Source: JBEVMS01 sp040508515 (GTDB taxonomy: Bacteria > Pseudomonadota > Gammaproteobacteria > Xanthomonadales > Rhodanobacteraceae). From it: a stretch of 7,246 nucleotides of DNA. The stretch spans positions 1-7,246 of the forward strand of contig JBEVMS010000062.1 in NCBI GenBank assembly GCA_040508515.1, written 5' to 3'. Under the pieces are notes generated by a model. That model was not told where the DNA came from, made no database searches, and saw only the letters and a list, made by a program, of their open reading frames with translations. The stretch's first letter is position 1; each line of letters starts with the position of its first letter. The position numbers were made by a program, and so were the translations under genes. This document shows, piece by piece, positions 1 through 4,519 of the stretch.

Positions 1-43
1 CGGATCAACGTGGCGTTGGCTGAGTGCTTCGTTGAGTCCATGA

Positions 44-90
44 CACCGCATCGCCCGCCCCGTCGCTTCCCGATGCGCACGGTGTTTTTT
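44..90 (+). terminator. Possible rho-independent terminator, rightward
   Basis: CACCGCATCG at 44-53 pairs with CGATGCG at 71-77 plus GGTG at 81-84, with three unpaired bases (CAC, 78-80). Six T residues follow immediately at 85-90. The loop is long (17 bases), which weakens the call. One plus-strand frame entering from the left edge stops with TGA at 41-43, directly before the stem, so this may end a gene lying mostly to the left of the window. Only 13 codons of that frame are visible and nothing identifies it. Confidence 0.4.
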
Positions 91-182
91 CTGCAAGCAC
101 GATGCTGCGTGATGCACCGGCATCTTTGCGCGCGTCCGGGCGGAGGCCGTGTCGGTGGCCCAGGGCGTCGGGCATGTTGCCG

Positions 183-278
183 TTACCGCGGCACGATGGG
201 CGCCAGGTTGCGCTCGTCGAAGCGGGCGTGCTCGACCGCGTAATGCAGGTAGGAATAATTCCGGCAAACGTCGGGATC
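183..278 (-). pseudogene. Possible C-terminal remnant of a coding sequence
   Basis: The minus strand from 278 down to a TAA stop at 183-185 reads as 31 codons ending ...YLHYAVEHARFDERNLAP-IVPR. The composition is protein-like, with aromatic and charged residues mixed, and third positions are mostly G or C as in the neighbouring genes. There is no start codon or ribosome binding site for it. Its 5' side runs straight into the metK terminator, and in the same frame further upstream it only overlaps metK out of frame. The simplest reading is a decayed or rearranged 3' end of an old gene. It could also be chance in GC-rich DNA. I do not recognise the family. Confidence 0.25.
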
Positions 279-283
279 ACAAA

Positions 284-318
284 GCAAAAACCCTGCGGAT
301 CGCTCCGCGGGGTTTTGC
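284..318 (-). terminator. Rho-independent terminator of metK
   Basis: The two arms are 284-299 and 304-318, with a TCGC loop (300-303) and one mismatch plus one bulged base. Read on the minus strand, the stem has an A-rich left base, a GC-rich top and a T5 run within the right arm, followed by GCTTTGTG. It sits 23 bases past the metK stop codon, where a terminator is expected. The A-tract/T-tract flanks also make it potentially active in the other direction. Confidence 0.8.
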
Positions 319-340
319 GTTGACCTATGACGCGGTGCGC

Positions 341-1552
341 TTACTTGCGCTTGCCGGCCAGGCCGGCGTCGGCGCGTAGCGCCTCGGCCTTGTCGGTCTT
401 TTCCCAGGAGAACGCGGTGTAGCTGCTGCCGTCGGCGGCCTTCACTTCGTAAGGCGCGCGACCGAAGTGGCCGTAGCTGGCGGTCTGCTGGTACATCGGG
501 TGGATCAGGTCGAGCATCTTGATGATGCCGTACGGGCGCAGATCGAAGTGCTTGCGCACCAGCTTTTCGATCTTCTCGTCGGCGATCTTGCCGGTGCCGA
601 AGGTGGTCACCGAAATCGAGGTCGGCTCGGCCACGCCGATCGCGTAGGAAACCTGGATCTCGCAGCGGTCGGCCAGGCCGGCGGCAACGATGTTCTTGGC
701 CACGTAACGCGCTGCATAGGCAGCCGAACGGTCGACCTTGGACGGGTCCTTGCCGGAGAACGCGCCGCCACCGTGACGGGCCCAGCCGCCGTAGGTGTCG
801 ACGATGATCTTGCGCCCGGTCAGGCCGCAATCGCCCACCGGTCCACCGATCACGAACTTGCCGGTCGGGTTGATGTGGAACTTGGTGCCCTTGTGCAGCA
901 GCTTTTCGGGCAGCACCGGCTTGAGGATGTACTCGCGCACCGCCTCGATCAGGTCTTTCTGCTTGACGTCGGCATCGTGCTGGGTGGACAGCACCACCGC
1001 GTCGATCGCCACCGCCTTGTCATTCTCATAGCGCAGGGTGACCTGGCTCTTGGCGTCCGGGCGCAGCCAGGACAGCGGCGAGTTCTTCTTCTTGCGCACC
1101 TTGGCCTGCTGCTCGACCAGGCGGTGCGAGTAGTAGATCGCTGCGGGCATGAATTCTTTGGTTTCGTTGGTGGCGTAGCCGAACATCAGGCCCTGGTCGC
1201 CGGCGCCCTGGTCCTCGGGCTTCGTGCGGTCCACGCCTTGGTTGATGTCGGGCGACTGCTTGCCGATCAGGTTCAGCACGCCGCAGGTCTCGCCGTCGAA
1301 GCCGACGTCGGACGAGTCGTAGCCGATGTCCAGGATCACCTTGCGGGTCAGCGCTTCCAGGTCGATCCAGGCCGAGGTGGTGATCTCGCCGGCGACGATG
1401 GCAACGCCAGTCTTCACCAACGTTTCGCACGCCACGCGGGCGCGCGGGTCCTGCGCGAGGATCGCGTCGAGAACGGCGTCGGAAATCTGGTCGGCGATTT
1501 TGTCCGGGTGGCCTTCGGAGACCGACTCGGAGGTGAAGAGGAAGTTGCTCAT
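341..1552 (-). CDS. metK: S-adenosylmethionine synthetase (methionine adenosyltransferase)
   Basis: Cytoplasmic enzyme that makes S-adenosylmethionine from methionine and ATP, releasing phosphate and pyrophosphate. It supplies methyl groups and the precursor for polyamine synthesis. The 403-residue product has the family hallmarks: GHPDK at 14-18 near the N-terminus, the ATP-binding [12 protein letters not shown] at 116-127, and the glycine-rich GGGAFSGKD at 261-269 that contacts phosphates. The length is slightly above the roughly 384 residues of E. coli MetK, with a short charged C-terminal tail ending KRK. The ATG at 1552 is chosen because the protein begins with the typical [18 protein letters not shown] and an AAGGA ribosome binding site lies 11 bases upstream. 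It is monocistronic as far as visible, with its own terminator at 284-318 and a divergent gene on the other side. No frameshift or missing catalytic residue is seen. Confidence 0.98.
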   Translation of the reverse strand: MSNFLFTSESVSEGHPDKIADQISDAVLDAILAQDPRARVACETLVKTGVAIVAGEITTSAWIDLEALTRKVILDIGYDSSDVGFDGETCGVLNLIGKQSPDINQGVDRTKPEDQGAGDQGLMFGYATNETKEFMPAAIYYSHRLVEQQAKVRKKKNSPLSWLRPDAKSQVTLRYENDKAVAIDAVVLSTQHDADVKQKDLIEAVREYILKPVLPEKLLHKGTKFHINPTGKFVIGGPVGDCGLTGRKIIVDTYGGWARHGGGAFSGKDPSKVDRSAAYAARYVAKNIVAAGLADRCEIQVSYAIGVAEPTSISVTTFGTGKIADEKIEKLVRKHFDLRPYGIIKMLDLIHPMYQQTASYGHFGRAPYEVKAADGSSYTAFSWEKTDKAEALRADAGLAGKRK

Positions 1553-1561
1553 TGCGGCAAA

Positions 1562-1579
1562 TATCCTTCTTTACGGATA
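1562..1579 (-). promoter_or_regulatory. Small hairpin over the metK ribosome binding site
   Basis: On the minus strand TATCC (1579-1575) and GGATA (1566-1562) are perfect inverted repeats separated by eight bases (GTAAAGAA). The 3' arm contains the GGA of the metK Shine-Dalgarno sequence AAGGA (1568-1564). In mRNA a five-pair stem could partly hide the ribosome binding site. The stem is short and AU-containing, so it would be weak. The sequence fact is certain; a regulatory role is inference. Confidence 0.35.
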
Positions 1580-1593
1580 AAGAGATGAAAGGG

Positions 1594-1636
1594 GATCGCG
1601 GATGATACACCGAGTGAATCGGGATTTCATCGGTCG
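1594..1636 (-). promoter_or_regulatory. Candidate metK promoter
   Basis: Read leftward, TATCAT (1607-1602) preceded by TG resembles an extended -10 element. Transcription would then begin near 1595, giving a leader of about 40 bases before the metK ATG. There is no good -35 match 17 bases upstream (ATGAAA-like at best), which fits an extended -10 type. The element lies within a 16-base sequence (1601-1616) that recurs, with one difference, upstream of the esterase gene. Confidence 0.35.
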
Positions 1637-1783
1637 CGCTTTGGATGGGGTAATCGGCCGCGCCAAAACCGTCGGCGCGCCTGGATCACGGCATGCGCCC
1701 GGCGCGCCCCAACGCTGGCCGGTAAGCGGCATGCGATGGCTTGGGTGCTGCGACAATGGTGGCTTGCGGGCGGTGGAGTGGCC

Positions 1784-3169
1784 ATGGCGATTTCGAGATG
1801 GTGTTGGGTGATCTTGTTGCTGCCGGGCGCCGCGTGGGGCGCGGGCTTCGATTGCAGCAAGGCCAGCGGTCCGGTCGAGCCGGTGATTTGCGCCTCGGCG
1901 CCGCTGTCCGCATTGGATCAGCAACTGAGCCAGGCCTATGCGGCGGCGTTGCAGGCGCCTCAGCTGTCGGCGGTGGCCTTGCGGCTGGATCAGCGCCATT
2001 GGCTGGCCGCGCGCGATGACGCGGCCTGGGGCTATCTGAGCGACCCCGCTACCGCGAAGAACACCCCTCAGCTGCTGGTGGAAAGTTACCGGCAGCGCAT
2101 CGCGTTTCTGCGTGGGCTGGCCGCCAGCGGCGCAACGCTGGGGCCGCCGCTAGACGCAGTGCGGGCAGCGCTGGCGCAGCGGCCGGCGCTGCCATCGGAG
2201 GATTCGCTGTGGAAGGCCTTGGCCGGCGCGGGCGTCGCGGTGGAGGAGGCAAGTGATGAGCCGCTCAAGGATGCACGTCAGCCATTCCAGGGACTGCCGC
2301 TCAAGCCCGATCCGGCGTTGCGTCAGCAGGTTGAGCAAGCGGCCGCTGCTGGCGATCCACTGCATTGGCTGCATCTGCCGGGTGCCAACCTGGGCGCGTT
2401 CTACAGCGTGGGCGGAACCTTGTATTGCGCCAACTACACCATGTACACCACCGATGCCGACGGCGTGGCCCATCCGCTGGAAACGCCACCGCTATGGCAG
2501 GATGGCTGTTGGACGGTGAGCGACCAGTTGCTGCGGATCGCCGGGCAGGTAGTGATTCTGCGCCAGGACAGTGGCGAGACCGATAGCCTGGATCTGGCCG
2601 CGCAGGTCTGGGATGGGCAGCGCCTGTTGCCGCAATCGCGTTTGCTGATCCGCTTCGATCGGCAGCTGACCTTGGAGGCTGCCGGCTGCGCCAGCGGCGA
2701 CTGCGCGGATTTCGGTGCGCTGGCCTTAAAGCTGGCGCGCCGCTACGACGCACGACCTTTGCCCGGCACCTTGGATGCATCCCTGTCCGCCGCCGATCAG
2801 GCGTCCTTCCAGCAACTGCTGCAATTGGCGACCGCCGAGCAAACCACGCAAGCGGCGACGGCGATGGGAGACGGGCAGGTTTGCGCGCTGTCGTGCCTGT
2901 CCTTGTCCGGGCAGAAGGCGCCCTCCGATGCCTATGGCAACTTTGGCAGCGAGGCCACTTGGTTTCCCATTCGTTGGCGCGGCGAGCTAATGCTGGGACG
3001 CATCGGCCATGGCCATATCGGCTGGCGCGTGTGGGACGGCTGGCTGGTCGGTCTGTGGCGGCTGCAACAAGGCCAGTTGCAACCGGTGGCGGGGGCGATG
3101 ATCGCGCTGAAATGCGGCCCGATCCTGCTCAGTGCGCCGATGCCACCGGTGGTGGTGGAACAGCATTGA
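1784..3169 (+). CDS. Secreted protein with N-terminal LprI/DUF1311-like domain
   Basis: The predicted product is 461 residues. It starts with a signal peptide (hydrophobic core about 6-15, likely cleavage after AAWGA near residue 20), so the protein should reach the periplasm. Residues about 22-110 match the LprI/DUF1311 pattern: FDC at 22-24, an acidic residue and IC at 35-36, LSALDQQL at 41-48, and RHWLAARDD at 71-79. That family is named after a lysozyme inhibitor, but most members have no known function. The remaining 350 or so residues are not a family I recognise; they hold seven cysteines (215, 242, 302, 307, 367, 371, 444) and several tryptophans. I prefer the ATG at 1784 over one at 1736 because GGAG lies five bases before it and it starts directly at the signal peptide; the longer start would put 16 odd residues before it. 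It converges on the esterase gene with a 12-base gap. Confidence 0.75.
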   Translation: MAISRWCWVILLLPGAAWGAGFDCSKASGPVEPVICASAPLSALDQQLSQAYAAALQAPQLSAVALRLDQRHWLAARDDAAWGYLSDPATAKNTPQLLVESYRQRIAFLRGLAASGATLGPPLDAVRAALAQRPALPSEDSLWKALAGAGVAVEEASDEPLKDARQPFQGLPLKPDPALRQQVEQAAAAGDPLHWLHLPGANLGAFYSVGGTLYCANYTMYTTDADGVAHPLETPPLWQDGCWTVSDQLLRIAGQVVILRQDSGETDSLDLAAQVWDGQRLLPQSRLLIRFDRQLTLEAAGCASGDCADFGALALKLARRYDARPLPGTLDASLSAADQASFQQLLQLATAEQTTQAATAMGDGQVCALSCLSLSGQKAPSDAYGNFGSEATWFPIRWRGELMLGRIGHGHIGWRVWDGWLVGLWRLQQGQLQPVAGAMIALKCGPILLSAPMPPVVVEQH

Positions 3170-3175
3170 AGTGGG

Positions 3176-3200
3176 CGCGCGTCAGTCGCCTGGACGCGCG
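3176..3200. terminator. GC-rich hairpin at convergent gene ends
   Basis: CGCGCGTC (3176-3183) and GACGCGCG (3193-3200) form a perfect eight-pair stem with a nine-base loop. It lies between the plus-strand LprI-like gene (stop at 3167-3169) and the minus-strand esterase, and covers the esterase stop codon (3182-3184). No T run follows on either strand, so it is not a classic rho-independent terminator. It may slow or protect the 3' ends of both converging transcripts. Confidence 0.35.
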
Positions 3201-4156
3201 GGCAGCTCGATGTGAGACGCCGTCGCGGCCACCGCCGGTGACGCGACGGCCCGTGGGTGGGCGTGAATAAACGCCAAAATATCCTGCAAGGTCGGCGCAT
3301 GCTCGTGCAACGGCCGCGCCAGCGCGAACAGCAGCGGTGAATGGCCGACGCCCGGATAGAGCTTCAGGCTGACCTCATCGTGCTGCGCGAGCATTGCCTT
3401 GTTCAATGAGATCGCGTTGGAAGGGTCCACCTCGGTGTCGGCGGTGCCTTGCAGCAGCAAGGTCGGCGGCTCCTGACCGGTCACATAAAGCACAGGCTGA
3501 GCCAATCGCTGCTCGTCCGGGCTGCGGCCGAACATGCCCAGCATGTCCTTTTCGTTGGCCGGGATCGGCATGAAGTCGTAGCAGCCGGCCAGTCCGATCA
3601 GACCGGCCAGGTCGCGCGGCGTCAGTCCGTACGGTTTGAGCCAGGAGGGATCGGTAGCCAGCAGCGCGGCGATCTGGCCGCCGGCGGAATGGCCCATCAC
3701 GAAGACGTCATTCGGATCGCCGCCGAACTCGCTTGCGTGCGCATGCGCCCAGGCCACGGCGCGCGCGCCATCGGCCATAAAGCCGTCCATCTTCACGTCC
3801 GGGTATTTGCGGTAATCGGGGATCACCACGACCACCCCGTGCGCCGCCAGCGCCGTGCCGACGAAGCGATACCACTGGCGCTGACCGTGGGTCCAACTGC
3901 CGCCGTAGAAGAACACCACCACCGGTGCCGGCGTGGCATTGGCCGGGCGGTAGATGTCCAGCGCCAATTTATGCGCCGGATCGAACACGACGCCGTGTTG
4001 GGTAGCGATGTCACGGTGCTGATCGGTGCTGTTGAGGCCGGCGAACAGCACGCTGCGGCAGCCGCCCAGCAGCGCCAGCAGGCTCAGCAGAAGCAAGCCG
4101 GCCAAGCGCCTTGGCAAGCAGGTAAACCGGGTGGGACAGGCAATGCGGATTGGCAT
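3182..4156 (-). CDS. Lipoprotein alpha/beta hydrolase (carboxylesterase, BD-FAE type)
   Basis: Predicted lipid-anchored serine esterase that would hydrolyse carboxylic esters; the natural substrate cannot be told. The 324-residue product begins with a lipoprotein signal peptide ending in the lipobox LGGC, with Cys33 as the lipidated residue. Residue +2 is Arg, not Asp, which favours sorting to the outer membrane. The alpha/beta hydrolase core shows an oxyanion-hole motif YGGSW (84-88, where many relatives have HGG), the nucleophile elbow GHSAGG with Ser157, a probable acid Asp240 in GTAD (Asp244 is an alternative), and His272 in GVGHSP. These form a complete triad. Two tandem ATG codons (4159 and 4156) can serve as start; neither has a strong ribosome binding site. 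The frame stays open to 4447, but those extra 97 residues would bury the signal peptide and look non-coding. Related enzymes include feruloyl and acetyl esterases of the hormone-sensitive-lipase-like group. Confidence 0.85.
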   Translation of the reverse strand: MPIRIACPTRFTCLPRRLAGLLLLSLLALLGGCRSVLFAGLNSTDQHRDIATQHGVVFDPAHKLALDIYRPANATPAPVVVFFYGGSWTHGQRQWYRFVGTALAAHGVVVVIPDYRKYPDVKMDGFMADGARAVAWAHAHASEFGGDPNDVFVMGHSAGGQIAALLATDPSWLKPYGLTPRDLAGLIGLAGCYDFMPIPANEKDMLGMFGRSPDEQRLAQPVLYVTGQEPPTLLLQGTADTEVDPSNAISLNKAMLAQHDEVSLKLYPGVGHSPLLFALARPLHEHAPTLQDILAFIHAHPRAVASPAVAATASHIELPARPGD

Positions 4157-4199
4157 CATCAGAGGCGAAGGGAACGCTGAGCAGAGACAGATGGGTGTT

Positions 4200-4215
4200 G
4201 ATGATGCACCGAGTG
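4200..4215 (-). promoter_or_regulatory. Candidate promoter element of esterase gene
   Basis: GATGATGCACCGAGTG on the plus strand differs at one base from the element at 1601-1616 upstream of metK. Read leftward it contains TGCATCAT, comparable to the extended -10 TGTATCAT of the metK copy. It ends 43 bases before the esterase ATG at 4156, against 48 for metK. No clear -35 hexamer is seen. The similarity is seen in the sequence; the promoter role is inferred. Confidence 0.3.
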
Positions 4216-4322
4216 CCGCCGTAAGTGCGAGCGGCGGCGCGCGGATCAGGCTGTGCCAGCGTGTGCGTGCACGGGACGAAAAGACGCCATGTCCGGATCG
4301 CGCGTAGTGCAGCCGCCGCGCG

Positions 4323-4334
4323 TCGGCTAGCCGA
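4323..4334. repeat. 12-base perfect palindrome
   Basis: TCGGCTAGCCGA is fully self-complementary and lies in the intergenic region, about 165 bases before the esterase start. Perfect palindromes of this size can be operator sites for dimeric regulators, but a single copy in GC-rich DNA may be chance. Confidence 0.3.
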
Positions 4335-4409
4335 TTGAAAACAAGCGCGTGTCGACCCTCCGCGCCAGTCGCCGCCGTCGCCCTGCGCTGGCGGAAAAAC
4401 GGATAGTAA

Positions 4410-4445
4410 GCGCATCGCGATTGAGGTTCATGTCGCATCATGCGC
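4410..4445 (-). terminator. Imperfect inverted repeat, possible end of PQQ dehydrogenase transcript
   Basis: GCGCAT (4410-4415) pairs with ATGCGC (4440-4445), and GCGA (4417-4420) with TCGC (4433-4436), around a 12-base loop with a small internal bulge. Read leftward, the stem is followed about ten bases later by TTTTT (from 4400 downward in the complement). It lies 75 bases past the stop codon of the PQQ dehydrogenase. The distance to the T run is too long for a strong terminator. Confidence 0.25.
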
Positions 4446-4462
4446 ACGAAAATATTGGCCTT

Positions 4463-4479
4463 CCGGCCCTCGTGGCCGG
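4463..4479 (-). terminator. GC-rich hairpin downstream of PQQ dehydrogenase
   Basis: CCGGCC (4463-4468) and GGCCGG (4474-4479) are a perfect six-pair stem with a five-base loop. GGCC at 4457-4460 can pair with 4465-4468 instead, giving a competing smaller hairpin. Read leftward the sequence continues AAGGCCAATATTTT, with the T run displaced. This is a weak terminator or transcript-end candidate, 41 bases past the stop codon. Confidence 0.3.
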
Positions 4480-4519
4480 GGCCCGTGGTTACGTTTACGC
4501 CGCCATGGCCGCGCGCCGA

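Larger units (their letters stand above)
1..340. other. Intergenic region downstream of metK
   Basis: No convincing complete gene lies here. The open frames on both strands have no good ribosome binding site and no recognisable domain. The stretch contains a terminator-like hairpin for rightward transcription (44-90), a coding-like minus-strand remnant (183-278) and the metK terminator (284-318). In Xanthomonas the S-adenosylhomocysteine hydrolase gene and its SAH riboswitch often lie near metK. I looked for the riboswitch's conserved core on both strands and did not find it, so if present it is to the left of the window. Confidence 0.6.
4157..4519. other. Intergenic region between PQQ dehydrogenase and esterase
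   Basis: These 363 bases hold no gene I can support. The minus-strand frame continuous with the esterase (4157-4447) and a plus-strand frame at 4349-4582 lack ribosome binding sites and are rich in Arg and Ala, as expected for random GC-rich reading. Visible structures are a candidate promoter element at 4200-4215, a 12-base perfect palindrome at 4323-4334, an imperfect inverted repeat at 4410-4445, and a GC-rich hairpin at 4463-4479. Confidence 0.6.

Noticed and set aside
5..280. Minus-strand open frame of 91 codons downstream of metK
   Set aside because: No ribosome binding site, Ser/Thr/Arg/Pro-rich composition without domain, and it lies in a different frame from the more coding-like remnant at 183-278.
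1..340. SAH riboswitch before an S-adenosylhomocysteine hydrolase gene
   Set aside because: Expected near metK in this group, but I could not find the conserved core on either strand, and no such gene starts in the window.
467..1588. Long plus-strand open frame of 373 codons opposite metK
   Set aside because: It is antisense to a certain gene, has no ribosome binding site or domain, and its Val/Leu/Gly/Arg-rich composition is what GC-rich codon usage produces on the opposite strand.
4157..4447. N-terminal extension of the esterase to 4447
   Set aside because: The extra 97 residues precede a lipoprotein signal peptide and look non-coding, with no ribosome binding site.
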